64,000 nt of DNA from Williamsia sterculiae (GCF_900156495.1 NZ_FTNT01000003.1:372001-436000); one strand, 5' to 3'; positions 1 through 8,912 are shown, numbered from the stretch's first letter. Translations and numbers: made by a program. The notes: generated by a model from the sequence alone, not told the origin.

Positions 1-627
1 CAGTCCATAGCCGACCGCACCGCGACGCTGCGCGCGGACTTCGACCGCATCGTGGCCATCCTCGAGGAGCTGGGTTATCTGGTGCCCGGACCCGACGGCC
101 CCACGGTGGCGCCACCGGGTGATCTGCTGACCAGGATCTACAGCGAGAGCGACCTGCTGATCTGTGAATGCCTGCGATCGGGGGTCTGGGACGGGCTGCA
201 GCCGCCGGAGTTGGCCGGTGTGGTGGCCGCCGTCGTCTACGAATCTCGCCGTGACGCGTTCGCCGGCCCCGATCTCGCGGTGTCGGTGCCCCCGCTGCGG
301 ACCGCGCTGGTGGAGACACACCGTCGATGGCGGGACCTCAGCCGATTGGAGATGCGTCACTCGCTGGATCCGACCCGTGAGCCCGACGCCGGATTCTCGA
401 TGTCGATCCACCTGTGGGCGTCGGGACGCAGTCTGCCCGAATGCCTGGCCGTCGCCGGTGATCGCGGCAGGCCGCTGCCCGCGGGCGACTTCGTGCGCTG
501 GAGTCGCCAGGTCATCGACCTGCTCGAGCAGATCCGCATCGGCGCGGGGGAGGGTGACCTGGCCCGGACGGCCCGTCGGGCCGTGTCGGCGATCCGCCGC
601 GGGGTGGTCGCCGTGGAGCTCGGCTGA
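1..627 (+). CDS. helY: ATP-dependent RNA helicase HelY, C-terminal part (5' end outside window)
   Basis: The frame is open from base 1 to the stop at 627, so only the last 208 residues are present. The visible part matches the C-terminal DSHCT region of Ski2/Mtr4-like DExH helicases: a helical stretch starting ADFDRIVAILEELGYL, then LLTRIYSESDLLICECLRSG and ELAGVVAAVVYESRRD. The helicase motor domains lie upstream of the window. Ski2-like helicases unwind structured RNA during turnover; for HelY itself the substrate is not known to me. The next genes (a DUF4333 protein, an exonuclease, a dipeptidase) are in the order I recall downstream of mycobacterial helY, which supports the name. Confidence 0.88.
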   Translation, partial: QSIADRTATLRADFDRIVAILEELGYLVPGPDGPTVAPPGDLLTRIYSESDLLICECLRSGVWDGLQPPELAGVVAAVVYESRRDAFAGPDLAVSVPPLRTALVETHRRWRDLSRLEMRHSLDPTREPDAGFSMSIHLWASGRSLPECLAVAGDRGRPLPAGDFVRWSRQVIDLLEQIRIGAGEGDLARTARRAVSAIRRGVVAVELG

Positions 628-776
628 GCGCAGCCGGATCCCGGTGGCTCAGCGCGCCGCCGTGATCGCACCTCCGGGGCGGCGTAAGTTCGACTCCGGC
701 GCTCGGACGGTCGGGGTTCGACACGATCATGGACCTGAGCGGGGCCGACGACGGCAAGACGACGTGGAGGTGCGTG

Positions 777-1628
777 GTGAGTGGACCGCAGGAACCAGGT
801 CGGCCCGACGGCGCGTCCGACGGGTCCCAGCATGCCGAACCCACCCAGCAGCGCCGCCCGGAGTCCTCGGCGGGCACACCTCAGGGCGAGGTTCCCGGTT
901 CCAGCCCCTGGCAGGCCGCCCCTGGCGATCACGAGCCCACCCAGCCCGTCACACCTCAGACCGCCCCGCACCCAGGGCTCGGGCAAGGCCAGTACGGACA
1001 AGCGCCGTACGAGCAGCCACCCCAATTCGGACAACCCACCTATGGGCAATCGCAGCAGTACGGGCAGACGCAGGCCTGGCCGCAGCCCCAGTACGGACAA
1101 GCCGCGTACGGAGATCCGCAGTACGCACAAGCGGGTCCATGGCAGGGTCAGGCTCCGCCTCCGGGTCAGCAGTACGTCGGGTCTCCGCAGGGGTGGGGCC
1201 AGCAGTCCTACGGCCCGCCGCACCAGCAGGGCCAGCCGTCGTACTCGCCGCAGCAGCCTCCCGGTGACGACAAGTTCGCGGCGATGGGGGTGTCGCAGAA
1301 GCGGAAGCGCACGCCGCTGCTCATCGCCGCCGCCGCGTTGCTCACGGTGGCTGTCGTCGCGTTGCTGATCACGGCGTTCTGGGCGCCGGGCTTTGCGGTG
1401 AGCAAGGAATTGAGCGACACGGCTGCCCAGAATGGTGTGAAGACCGTGTTGCAGAACGACTATCAGGCCGCCAACGTCAGCGACGTCAGTTGCCCGTCCG
1501 GTCAGAAGGTCAAGAAGGATGCATCGTTCTTCTGCAAGGCAACCATCGACGGCGCGCAGCAGAACGTGAAGATCACGTTCCTCGACGACGACGGCAAGTA
1601 CGAGGTGTCGCGGCCCAGCGCCGGTTGA
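777..1628 (+). CDS. Pro/Gln-rich single-pass membrane protein with C-terminal DUF4333 domain
   Basis: GTG 777 is chosen as start because GGAGG lies at 766-770, six bases upstream; an ATG at 729 in the same frame has no such site. The first ~160 residues are low-complexity and cytoplasmic, rich in P, Q, G and Y with recurring QYGQ/YGQ units. One hydrophobic segment follows (LLIAAAALLTVAVVALLITA), then a ~75-residue domain with two cysteines (VSCPSGQ, FFCKATIDG) typical of DUF4333, an exported domain in Mycobacteriales. Function is unknown. It lies between helY and a 5'-3' exonuclease gene, as the proline-rich membrane protein Rv2091c does in M. tuberculosis (from memory). Confidence 0.8.
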   Translation: MSGPQEPGRPDGASDGSQHAEPTQQRRPESSAGTPQGEVPGSSPWQAAPGDHEPTQPVTPQTAPHPGLGQGQYGQAPYEQPPQFGQPTYGQSQQYGQTQAWPQPQYGQAAYGDPQYAQAGPWQGQAPPPGQQYVGSPQGWGQQSYGPPHQQGQPSYSPQQPPGDDKFAAMGVSQKRKRTPLLIAAAALLTVAVVALLITAFWAPGFAVSKELSDTAAQNGVKTVLQNDYQAANVSDVSCPSGQKVKKDASFFCKATIDGAQQNVKITFLDDDGKYEVSRPSAG

Positions 1629-1647
1629 TCGCCGACCTGATCGGTCA

Positions 1648-2646
1648 CTACTGGGCTCTGTCGGCGCCCGACCAGCCCAAAGCCGTTGCCAGACGGCCGA
1701 TCGAACTCCCGATGGCCAACTCCTCGGCGAGTCGATCGAGTTCCGTCTTGTCGGCAGGTCCGGTGGGCAACGCATCATCCGCGGAATCCCAGTCGCGTCG
1801 GGTGACCCAGCCGTGGTCGGTTCGGCCCTCCACGTCGGCGTCGGTGCGGACGAACACCACGGTTCGGGCGGCGCGCAGATAGTCGGCCGAGTCGAGAATC
1901 GACGTGCGAATACGTGGGGAGATCGATGCATTGCCGTCCCGCGCGGCGTGTTCCACCCCATCGAGGTCGCCGAACTCGGTGATCAGTCTGGCGCCGGTCT
2001 TCTCGCCGACGCCGGTGACGCCGGGCAGACCGTCTGACGGATCGCCCCGCAGGATGGCCAGTTCGGCATAGGCGCTACCCGCATGACGCGCCGGGACGCC
2101 GTATCGGTCGGCGATCTCGTCGGGCCCGTACAACTCGGCCTTGGCCAGACCCCGACCGACGTACAGGACCCGAACCGACACGGGATCGTCGGCTGCCACC
2201 TGCAGCAGGTCCCGGTCGCCGCTGACCACGACCACCGGATCGGCGGTCTCGGCGAAGGCCAGGGTGCCGATGACGTCGTCGGCCTCGCAGTCGTCGGCAC
2301 CGGCGCACGCGATTCCCGCCGCGGCGAGAACGTCGGCAATCATGTCCACCTGTGGACCCAGGGTGTCGGGTACCTCCTCGACAAGCCCCGAGGTGTCCTC
2401 CTCGTCCACTCGATGTGCCTTGTAGGACGGGATCAGGGCTGTGCGGAACGCGGGTCGCCAGTCGATGTCGAGGCAGACCACCAGGCGGCACGGTCGCTCG
2501 CGGGTCACCAGCGCCGCGATCATGTCCAGGAAGCCGCGGACGGCGTTCACCGGTCGACCGTCGGGTGCGGTCATCTTCTCCGGCAGGGCGTGAAAGGCTC
2601 GGAACCAGAGGCTGGCACCGTCGAGCAGCATCAGAGGCGCGTCCAT
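1648..2646 (-). CDS. 5'-3' exonuclease (DNA polymerase I N-terminal-domain family)
   Basis: A 332-residue stand-alone flap/5'-3' exonuclease, the size expected for the free-standing family without a polymerase domain. The acidic metal-binding motifs are in order: [11 protein letters not shown] near the N-terminus, [11 protein letters not shown], the [14 protein letters not shown] cluster and [10 protein letters not shown]. The helix-three-turn-helix DNA-binding region [18 protein letters not shown] follows. The expected role is removal of 5' flaps or RNA primers during DNA repair and replication. It converges on the DUF4333 gene with 19 bases between stops, and is divergent from the dipeptidase gene. 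ATG 2646 starts the conserved region directly. I see nothing missing. Confidence 0.9.
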   Translation of the reverse strand: MDAPLMLLDGASLWFRAFHALPEKMTAPDGRPVNAVRGFLDMIAALVTRERPCRLVVCLDIDWRPAFRTALIPSYKAHRVDEEDTSGLVEEVPDTLGPQVDMIADVLAAAGIACAGADDCEADDVIGTLAFAETADPVVVVSGDRDLLQVAADDPVSVRVLYVGRGLAKAELYGPDEIADRYGVPARHAGSAYAELAILRGDPSDGLPGVTGVGEKTGARLITEFGDLDGVEHAARDGNASISPRIRTSILDSADYLRAARTVVFVRTDADVEGRTDHGWVTRRDWDSADDALPTGPADKTELDRLAEELAIGSSIGRLATALGWSGADRAQ

Positions 2647-2723
2647 GGGTGTTCAGCCTGCCAGACGGCAGGCCCGCGGGGATGGACACGGGATACGACC
2701 CGAGGTGATTAGGGTGGTGAACC

Positions 2724-3839
2724 ATGGCCGACAACCGTTTCCCGACGTCCGTGTACAGCTCCCGCGTCCACCGAGCAGCCGACCTCGCTGCGGCCGCCGG
2801 TCTCGATGCACTGTTCATCGCACCGGGGCCGGACCTGCAGTACTTCACCGGTTCTCGGGCGAGCACTTTCGAGCGATTGACCACGCTGGTCATCCCCGCA
2901 TCCGGGCACCCGCATGTGGTGGTGCCCCGGATGGAGCTCGCCGCCCTGCGTACCTCCGCGCTGGGGGAGATGCAGGTGGATCTCCGTGACTGGGTCGACG
3001 GTGACGATCCCTATGCGCTGGCTTTGGAGGGAGTGGGCGAGCTGCGACGTTTCGGGGTGTCCGACGCGCTGCCCGCGCTGCACATTGTGCCGCTGACCGC
3101 GCGGGCGGGCGTACCGCCCGAGCTGGCGACACCGGTGCTGCGCGAGCTGCGAATGATCAAGGACGAGGACGAGATCGAGGCGTTGCGACGAGCGGGGGCC
3201 GCCATCGACCGGGTGCACGCTCGGGTGGGTGAATGGTTGGTGGCCGGGCGCACCGAACGCGAGGTCGCCGAAGACATCGCCGAGTCGATCGTCGCCGAGG
3301 GGCACACCGCACCGGAGTTCATCATCGTCGGATCGGGACCCAACGGGGCCGACCCGCACCACGAGGTGTCCGACCGCGTGATCGAGACCGGCGATGTGGT
3401 GGTGGTGGACATCGGCGGTCCGGTGGAACCCGGTTACAACTCCGACAGCACCCGAACCTATTGTGTCGGTGCGGTCCCGGACGACGTGAGTGAGTCGTAT
3501 GAGGCTCTGCGTCGGGCACAGCAGGCCGCGGTGGATGCGGTGCGGCCCGGGGCCACCGCCGAGCAGATCGATGCCGCCGCCCGAGATGCCCTCACCGCGG
3601 CCGGTCTGGGGGAGTACTTCATCCACCGCACCGGCCACGGCATCGGCCTGTCGGTGCACGAGGAGCCCTACATCATGGTCGGCAACTCGGAGGAACTGCG
3701 TCCCGGGATGACGTTCAGCGTGGAGCCGGGCGTGTACTTCCCGGGCAAGTGGGGTGCGCGCATCGAGGACATCGTGGTGGTCACCGCAGATGGCTGCGAA
3801 CCACTGAACAAGCGACCGCACGAACTGGCCGAGGTCTGA
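2724..3839 (+). CDS. pepE: M24 family metallopeptidase (Xaa-Pro dipeptidase/aminopeptidase)
   Basis: A 371-residue pita-bread peptidase that releases or splits Xaa-Pro dipeptides in the cytoplasm. Residues 1-140 form the creatinase-like N-domain; the catalytic domain follows. All five dinuclear metal ligands are visible: D229 (VVVDIGG), D241 (NSDSTRT), H305 (GHGIGLSVHEEP), E334 (FSVEPGVY) and E348 (ARIEDIV). The start ATG 2724 gives a normal N-terminus. The gene follows the exonuclease gene divergently. The equivalent M. tuberculosis gene is called pepE, a name used here only by that synteny; E. coli pepE is an unrelated peptidase. Exact substrate preference cannot be read from sequence. Confidence 0.88.
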   Translation: MADNRFPTSVYSSRVHRAADLAAAAGLDALFIAPGPDLQYFTGSRASTFERLTTLVIPASGHPHVVVPRMELAALRTSALGEMQVDLRDWVDGDDPYALALEGVGELRRFGVSDALPALHIVPLTARAGVPPELATPVLRELRMIKDEDEIEALRRAGAAIDRVHARVGEWLVAGRTEREVAEDIAESIVAEGHTAPEFIIVGSGPNGADPHHEVSDRVIETGDVVVVDIGGPVEPGYNSDSTRTYCVGAVPDDVSESYEALRRAQQAAVDAVRPGATAEQIDAAARDALTAAGLGEYFIHRTGHGIGLSVHEEPYIMVGNSEELRPGMTFSVEPGVYFPGKWGARIEDIVVVTADGCEPLNKRPHELAEV

Positions 3840-3851
3840 GAGCCGCCGCCA

Positions 3852-4697
3852 TCACGGGCCTCGTCGCGGTTCGGAGGCGAAGTCGGCGATCAGAGCGGCA
3901 CATCGTTCGGGCTGGTCCTCGCCGAGGAGCGTCGACGAGTCCTGGACGATCTCCAGGCGTGCGTTCGGATACCACTGAGCCAGCCGGGGACCGTGCGCGG
4001 CAGGCATCAGCCGATCCTGCGCGGCCCACACCACCAACACCGGGCGCGTGAACTCGGGCCACCGCGCCTGTAGGGCATGCAATTCCGGTTCCGGGGGCGT
4101 TCCGACGAAGAACTTCACGAAGTCTCGGCGGATCTGCCGATCGTCCCGTGCCGGTCGGAACCAGTCGCTCAGCAGGTCGTCGGGAATACCGACGACGGAC
4201 ATGCCGCCGTAGCCGTTGCGCATTCGCCGTATCGGTCGTATCCGCATGCTCTGCAGCATCACCCACAAGATCGCCGGCACCCGCTTGCCCACCGCACTCA
4301 ACGGCTTCACCGGTCCCGGCGGGAAGTTGTCGAATGCCTCGCACGCCGCGAGGACCAACCGGCCGACACGCTCGGTGCGGTCGCTGCTGATCAGGAACTG
4401 ACCGCCACCCCAGTCGTTGAGCACCAGCGTCACGTCGCGCAGATCGAGCGCCTCGAGAAAGTCGGCGAGGATCACCGCCATCCCCGGTTGCGAGAGGTCC
4501 GCGTCCGGCCGTTGCGCCCGTCGGTGACCACCCATCGGCAGTGTCGGGGTGACCACCCGGTGTTCGCTGAGCAGGGGAACAACCTTGCGCCAACACCTGC
4601 TGTCCATCGGAACGCCGTGACACAACACGATCACCGGACCGGGCCCGCCCGTGTCCTCGTATTCGATGGGACCGCTCGACACCGTGACCACTGACAT
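3852..4697 (-). CDS. alpha/beta-hydrolase (haloalkane dehalogenase/epoxide hydrolase-like)
   Basis: A 281-residue alpha/beta-hydrolase. The oxyanion strand reads VIVLCHGVPMDSRCW and the nucleophile elbow LVLNDWGGGQ, with Asp as nucleophile, as in haloalkane dehalogenases and epoxide hydrolases. The acid region reads VVWAAQDRLMP. Near the C-terminus, where a catalytic His is expected, the sequence is DSSTLLGEDQPE, so I see no His there. This may mean a non-canonical or inactive enzyme, though the E-D-Q-P context occurs in related actinobacterial proteins. It ends 12 bases from the dipeptidase stop (convergent). Substrate unknown. Confidence 0.75.
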   Translation of the reverse strand: MSVVTVSSGPIEYEDTGGPGPVIVLCHGVPMDSRCWRKVVPLLSEHRVVTPTLPMGGHRRAQRPDADLSQPGMAVILADFLEALDLRDVTLVLNDWGGGQFLISSDRTERVGRLVLAACEAFDNFPPGPVKPLSAVGKRVPAILWVMLQSMRIRPIRRMRNGYGGMSVVGIPDDLLSDWFRPARDDRQIRRDFVKFFVGTPPEPELHALQARWPEFTRPVLVVWAAQDRLMPAAHGPRLAQWYPNARLEIVQDSSTLLGEDQPERCAALIADFASEPRRGP

Positions 4698-4716
4698 GGG
4701 GTCAGACTAGAACGCG

Positions 4717-4748
4717 GCCGTCCCCGATACCCGGGCGTTGGGGACGGC
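4717..4748 (-). terminator. Hairpin terminator downstream of the F420-type protein gene
   Basis: A perfect 9-bp inverted repeat, GCCGTCCCC at 4717-4725 and GGGGACGGC at 4740-4748, with a 14-base loop. It sits directly after the stop of the minus-strand gene ending at 4749 and before the next minus-strand gene. There is no U-tract, as is common for actinobacterial terminators. Confidence 0.55.
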
Positions 4749-5156
4749 TCAGGTCCTGTCCAACAGGCTCCGGGAGCCGAGCACCCGTGCCACGTCGATC
4801 TCGACGACCACTCGTCGCGGGTTGGGCCGGGGTTCGCGGTAGCGCTGTGCGTAACGTCGCTCTGCGATCTGTACATCGTCGGCGTCGCGCAGGATGCGGG
4901 CGGGGCCTTCGAGAGTGAGCCACCGCGGGCCGTCGACCTGGGTGACCGCCGCATACCCTGATCGGTCGACGTTTCGCACCTTCTGTTTGCCGTCGGACGT
5001 GATGACGCGGACGACCCGTCGTTCCTGGTCGTAGGTGAACCCGACGGCGACGCTGTGCGGAGTGCCGTCGTGACGGAGTGTGACCACCGACGCGAGGTGA
5101 CGTTCGGTGAGGAATTCGAGGGCGTCGGCGGTGAGGTCGGCAGCGGTGGTCGGCAT
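4749..5156 (-). CDS. F420-dependent split-barrel protein, Rv2074-type (biliverdin reductase-like)
   Basis: A 135-residue split-barrel (PPOX/flavin-reductase-like) protein starting at ATG 5156. It begins [18 protein letters not shown], continues [19 protein letters not shown] and [17 protein letters not shown], and ends [17 protein letters not shown] and [11 protein letters not shown]. This closely resembles my recollection of M. tuberculosis Rv2074, an F420-dependent biliverdin reductase, so F420H2-dependent reduction of a tetrapyrrole-like substrate is the best guess. The reading frame happens to be open back through the upstream DUF222 gene because that gene is frameshifted; the two should not be read as one protein. 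The assignment rests on remembered similarity. Confidence 0.78.
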   Translation of the reverse strand: MPTTAADLTADALEFLTERHLASVVTLRHDGTPHSVAVGFTYDQERRVVRVITSDGKQKVRNVDRSGYAAVTQVDGPRWLTLEGPARILRDADDVQIAERRYAQRYREPRPNPRRVVVEIDVARVLGSRSLLDRT

Positions 5157-5187
5157 GCGGCTCAGGGTAACGGGGCGGTGCGCGCCC

Positions 5188-6758
5188 TCACGCCGCGAGC
5201 GACTCGTCGGGTGGGTCGCCGACGGGTATGAGGTGGAGGTCGTGCTCCCAGCGGTGGCCTTCGGCGAGGTGGGCGCGTGTGAGCGTGAGTTGGTCCCGCA
5301 AGGTGTCGCGGAATTGTTGCGCGGTGCGCGCCTGACCGGTCTCGAGGGCGAGTTGTTCGCGGTTGGCGGTGGCGCGGGCAGCGATGGTGCGGTCCTGCCG
5401 CAGAACCGGGTTGGCTTGTAGTGGTTGATCGGTGCCGCGTTGTTTCCAGCCGACCCGGCCGACGAGGTCGGGTGGTCCGGTGTCGGGGGTGATGATCTCG
5501 GTGATCCACCCATGTTCGCTGTCACCTGCACGTGGTGCACGGCCACCCGGGTGTCGGGGTTGTCACACCCGGGGCGGGTGCACCCGCGTTGGGAGGCGAT
5601 CAACGCCATGCGTTGGTCGGCGGAGGCGAGGCGGCGTTGCCGACCGAAGAACAACGGCCGGTCTTTGTCGTCCAACAACGCGAGCAAGGGGCGTGACGTC
5701 CCGGCCAACGCTAGTGCGTCGCGGACGGGAGGGTGGCCGCCGGAGGCGGTGGTCGCAATCCCGGTCTCGGCTTCCAACTCGTCGAGGGTCATGGTGACGA
5801 TGACCTGCGCGGGTAGCCCTCGGTGCTGACCGAGCACCCCGGACTCGGTGATCGTTCGGAGCATCAGGGTGAACGCGTCATGGTTGCGTTGCGCCGCAGT
5901 GCGGGTGTCACGTTTCGCCGCCGCGGCGAGAACATCGGCGTGGACCTTGTCCGCATCACCAACCGGCGACTCCGGGTCGTCGGGGTTGTTCATGCCCGGT
6001 CGGGCCCATTTCTCTGCGAGCACATCCCACAACGCCCTGGTCACCGGATCCAACTCACCACGGATGCCGGACACGTGGTCCACACCCTGACGCCCCAGGG
6101 TCAACCCGCGCCGGCGTTTCCTATCGCGGTCGTCGTCATCGACCCCGTCGGGATCGAGGTAGGCCAGCAAACGTTGCACCGCTTTGGTCAACTGATCCGG
6201 ATCCAACATCGCCGCCAACTCTCCGAGTTGCTGTTCGGCGGCCTCCCACATCGGTCGGTCGTCCCGGACCGCGGACGGGAACTTAGCGATCACCGACCGC
6301 ATCACCCGCACATGCGCCGTCCCGATCGACCCCTCGCGTAACAGGGTGGCCATGGTCGGCGCGTACGGCGGCAACGTGTCCCCGGTCAACCCCACCAACG
6401 GGGCACAATGCTCAGTGTTCCCGACCCGGGCCGCTGCCTCGGACCCATTCAACCCCAGCACCTCCCGCAGGAACCCGTGACGCCGCAGACCCCGTTTCGC
6501 CGGCAACCCGCGCTCCAACATCTGGGTGGTCAACGCCACCTGCACCGCCTCATCCCGGCGGGTCTGCCGCTGCAACCGCTGCGCCGCGTCCACCACCTGC
6601 TTGTCGTCCAACTCCACGAAGGATTTGTCGACCAGCGTGTCCGACAGGGCCTCGCGCAGCGCGAGCAGCGCACTCATGTCCAGGTGATCGAGTGCTCCCA
6701 GCACCAGATCCAGATCGGGGACCTCTCCCGATTCGTCTGCTGCAGTGATGGGGAACAT
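5188..6758 (-). pseudogene. DUF222 / HNH endonuclease gene with its HNH core deleted and frame shifted
   Basis: From ATG 6758 a DUF222-type protein reads for ~411 residues, including [18 protein letters not shown] and the lead-in to the nuclease ([14 protein letters not shown]). Right after HHVQ (near 5526) the frame changes. A second frame carries the rest, starting [15 protein letters not shown] near 5518 and running through [19 protein letters not shown] to the natural stop at 5188-5190. The conserved stretch normally found between the first His and this tail, with the Asn and final His of HNH, is absent. The gene therefore looks like an internal deletion that also shifted the frame. The protein would lack nuclease activity. 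DUF222/HNH genes are multi-copy in Mycobacteriales and their role is unsettled. Confidence 0.82.
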
Positions 6759-6765
6759 ACATTCG

Positions 6766-6793
6766 ACTATACGCTGGTTTCGCTGTCCCGCAA
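6766..6793 (-). promoter_or_regulatory. Putative leaderless promoter of the DUF222 gene
   Basis: On the minus strand, TTGCGG (6793-6788) and TATAGT (6771-6766) are separated by 16 bases. The -10 ends 7 bases before ATG 6758, so transcription would begin at or next to the start codon, a leaderless arrangement common in this order. Confidence 0.4.
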
Positions 6794-6857
6794 CGTTTTA
6801 ACGAGAGACCACGCGCAACCGATGCCGGAACGCACCCGCATCATGGCACCCAGATGT

Positions 6858-6878
6858 GGATTCTGACAGTCTGAATCC
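6858..6878. promoter_or_regulatory. Inverted repeat abutting the start of the 6879 hydrolase gene
   Basis: GGATTC (6858-6863) and GAATCC (6873-6878) form a 6-bp inverted repeat with a 9-base spacer, ending at the base before ATG 6879. It could be an operator or an RNA hairpin covering the start. No regulator gene adjoins it. Confidence 0.3.
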
Positions 6879-7766
6879 ATGTCTGCGTTCCAGGTCGCCA
6901 CCACGCCACTGCTCGACATCGCCTATCTCGGGTACGGCAGCTCCGACGGGGAGGTCGTGGTGCTCTCGCACGGTTTCCCCTACGACGTGCGTAGTTACGC
7001 AGACGTCGCGCCCATCCTCGCCGAACGCGGTCTACGCGTGATCGTGCCCTGGCTGCGTGGGTACGGTCCTACGCGGTTCCGCGATCCGGCGATCATGCGC
7101 TCCGGGCAGCAGGCCGCGTTGGGACGTGACCTCGTCGATCTGCTCGACGCACTCGGCATCGAGAATGCGGTGGTCGGCGGCTATGACTGGGGTGGTCGAG
7201 CGTCGTGCGTCGCGGCGGCGCTGCACCCCGAGCGGATCAGAGGTCTCGTCACCGTCGACGGTTACAACATCCAGGACATCGATCAGCAGACCGCGCCGGC
7301 GGCCCCGCACGCCGAGAAGAACATGTGGTATCAGCAATACTTTCAATCCGACCGTGGCCGTGCGGGTCTCGTGATGAATCGACGCGAGCTGTGCCGACTG
7401 TTGTGGAACGACTGGTCGCCCTCGTGGGCGGGTGCGGACGATGCGTTCGAGGCCAGTGCGGACAGTCTCAACAATCCCGATTTCGTCGACGTGGTCATCC
7501 ACTCCTATCGTCATCGTCGTCGCGCCGCAGCGGGAGACACGCGCTACGACGACGACGAACGCGCCCTGGCCGCCACACCGGCCATCACCGTCCCGGCCGT
7601 CGTCCTGTCAGGTCGCGACAAGGGTATGGGTTTCAGCGACCCCGAGGACGACCGAAAACTCTTCGTCGGCGGTTTCGAAGGTCGCGTGCTCGACGGTGTG
7701 GGACACAACCCACCTCAGGAAGCACCGGCCGCGTTCGCCGACGCGGTTCTGTCGCTGTCTGACTAG
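6879..7766 (+). CDS. alpha/beta-hydrolase (epoxide hydrolase/dehalogenase-like)
   Basis: A 295-residue alpha/beta-hydrolase with a complete triad. The oxyanion segment is VVLSHGFPYDVRSY, the nucleophile elbow VVGGYDWGGRASCVA (Asp nucleophile), the acid lies in VVLSGRDKGMGF, and the His in VLDGVGHNPPQEAP. The cap region includes the tryptophan-rich LLWNDWSPSWAG. This combination fits soluble epoxide hydrolase or haloacid/haloalkane-type enzymes; substrate unknown. It starts at ATG 6879, directly after an inverted repeat. The convergent VOC gene begins at the next base after its stop. Unlike the hydrolase at 3852-4697, its catalytic His is present. Confidence 0.78.
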   Translation: MSAFQVATTPLLDIAYLGYGSSDGEVVVLSHGFPYDVRSYADVAPILAERGLRVIVPWLRGYGPTRFRDPAIMRSGQQAALGRDLVDLLDALGIENAVVGGYDWGGRASCVAAALHPERIRGLVTVDGYNIQDIDQQTAPAAPHAEKNMWYQQYFQSDRGRAGLVMNRRELCRLLWNDWSPSWAGADDAFEASADSLNNPDFVDVVIHSYRHRRRAAAGDTRYDDDERALAATPAITVPAVVLSGRDKGMGFSDPEDDRKLFVGGFEGRVLDGVGHNPPQEAPAAFADAVLSLSD

Positions 7767-8129
7767 TCAGACCATTTGCTCGAGAAACTCGAGGCGGTTA
7801 CCGAAGGGATCCTGGGCGTAGAAGCGACGGAACCCAGGAAAATCGTTGTCCCACGACACCTCCTGACCGGCTGCGCGCAGGGTACCCGCTATGCCGTCGA
7901 TGTCGTCGACGAGAATTCCTGGGTGTGCTTTGCGCGCAGGCTCAAAGTCGCGTTCCACTCCGAGGTGTATCTCCAGACCACCGGATCGGAACCAGGCACC
8001 ACCGCGGGACACCAGGGCAGGCGGCTTGTCGATCTCCGTCATTCCCAGCACACCGGCAAAGAAGTCTCGTGCTCGCTGTTCTTGTGCCACCGGCATTGCC
8101 AGCTGCACATGGTGCAGACGCGTGAACAT
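7767..8129 (-). CDS. VOC-family (glyoxalase/bleomycin-resistance) protein
   Basis: A 120-residue single VOC module, starting at ATG 8129: TRLHHVQLAMPVAQEQ, then RDFFAGVLGM, WFRSGGLEIHLGVE, HPGILVDDIDGI and FYAQDPFGNRLEFLEQ. The paired beta-alpha-beta-beta-beta units and the H and E metal-ligand positions (HHVQ, EIHLG, RLEFLE) are typical. VOC proteins bind or transform small molecules around a metal. The partner or substrate cannot be named. A longer frame exists upstream of 8129 but adds residues with no family character. It abuts the upstream hydrolase stop. Confidence 0.8.
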   Translation of the reverse strand: MFTRLHHVQLAMPVAQEQRARDFFAGVLGMTEIDKPPALVSRGGAWFRSGGLEIHLGVERDFEPARKAHPGILVDDIDGIAGTLRAAGQEVSWDNDFPGFRRFYAQDPFGNRLEFLEQMV

Positions 8130-8251
8130 GTGCTGAGTCCTAACGGGTGAGTGGGCCCTCCAGGCGGAACCTGGGACCGGTCGACCGTGAGTGCGCGTCG
8201 GGTTCGCGCGGCGCCGTCGCATACGCGCTGGTGGCTGACATGTCTGCATCC

Positions 8252-8257
8252 TAGGCT
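8252..8257 (+). promoter_or_regulatory. -10 element for a leaderless methyltransferase transcript
   Basis: TAGGCT at 8252-8257 ends six bases before ATG 8264, placing the expected transcription start at the start codon. No convincing -35 is visible, which is usual for mycobacterial-type promoters. Confidence 0.35.
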
Positions 8258-8263
8258 GCACGG

Positions 8264-8912
8264 ATGACCGAGACTGATCCTCTCGCCCGGACACGCCGCG
8301 ACTACGACCGAGTAGCTGACATCTACGACGACATGGTCCGGCACGGGCGAGAAGATGCGCTGGCGACCGGCATGATCACAGCGTTCGCCACCCTGGTGTC
8401 TGCCGAGTGTGACTCCGGTGTGGTCCTCAATGCGGGTTGCGGGCCAGGGCACTGGACAGACTGGCTGGACCGGTTCGGTGTGAGCGCGTCGGGTGTTGAT
8501 CTGTCGCCGGGGATGATCGACATCGCACGCCGCTATCGACCGGATCTGTCTTTCGAGATCGGCTCGCTCCTCGGCCTTCCCGCAGTCGACGCGACCGTGC
8601 AGGGCGTGTTGGCCCACTTTTCGGTGATCCCATACACCGCCTGACCTCGTCCCCATGGTGATCAGTGAATTCAGCAGAGTGCTCTCGCCGGGTGGAATAT
8701 TGTTGCTGGCCGGCCAGATCCTTGGATCTGGCGATGATGCCGACTGGCTGACCTACGACCACCAAGCGTCGCCGGCGTACCGGTGGAGGCTTGATGTGCT
8801 CGCGGAACTGACATGTGGACAAGGATTCACCGAGATCGCTCGCCTACACGTGCACGAATCACCACAAAATCGCGTTCCAGCGGGTTATCTCCTGCTGAGG
8901 AAGCTCGCGTGA
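8264..8912 (+). pseudogene. Class I SAM-dependent methyltransferase, broken by a +1 frameshift
   Basis: The 5' part from ATG 8264 encodes a Rossmann methyltransferase N-half with motif I GVVLNAGCGPGHWTDWL and the acidic motif II region SASGVDLSPGMIDIARR, then stops at 8644. The 3' part, in the next frame, encodes MVISEFSRVLSPGGILLLAG and ends PAGYLLLRKLA at 8912. Removing one C from the CCC run at 8629-8631 joins them: SVIHTPPDLVPMVISEF, the normal sequence between motifs III and IV. The full protein would be about 215 residues. It is either a recent pseudogene or a sequencing error in a homopolymer. Substrate unknown. Confidence 0.82.

Noticed and set aside
4749-6758. A single 669-residue minus-strand ORF joining DUF222 and a split-barrel protein
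   Set aside because: The join is an accident of a frameshift in the DUF222 gene: the out-of-frame DUF222 tail (to 5188) and the independent start at 5156 show two genes.
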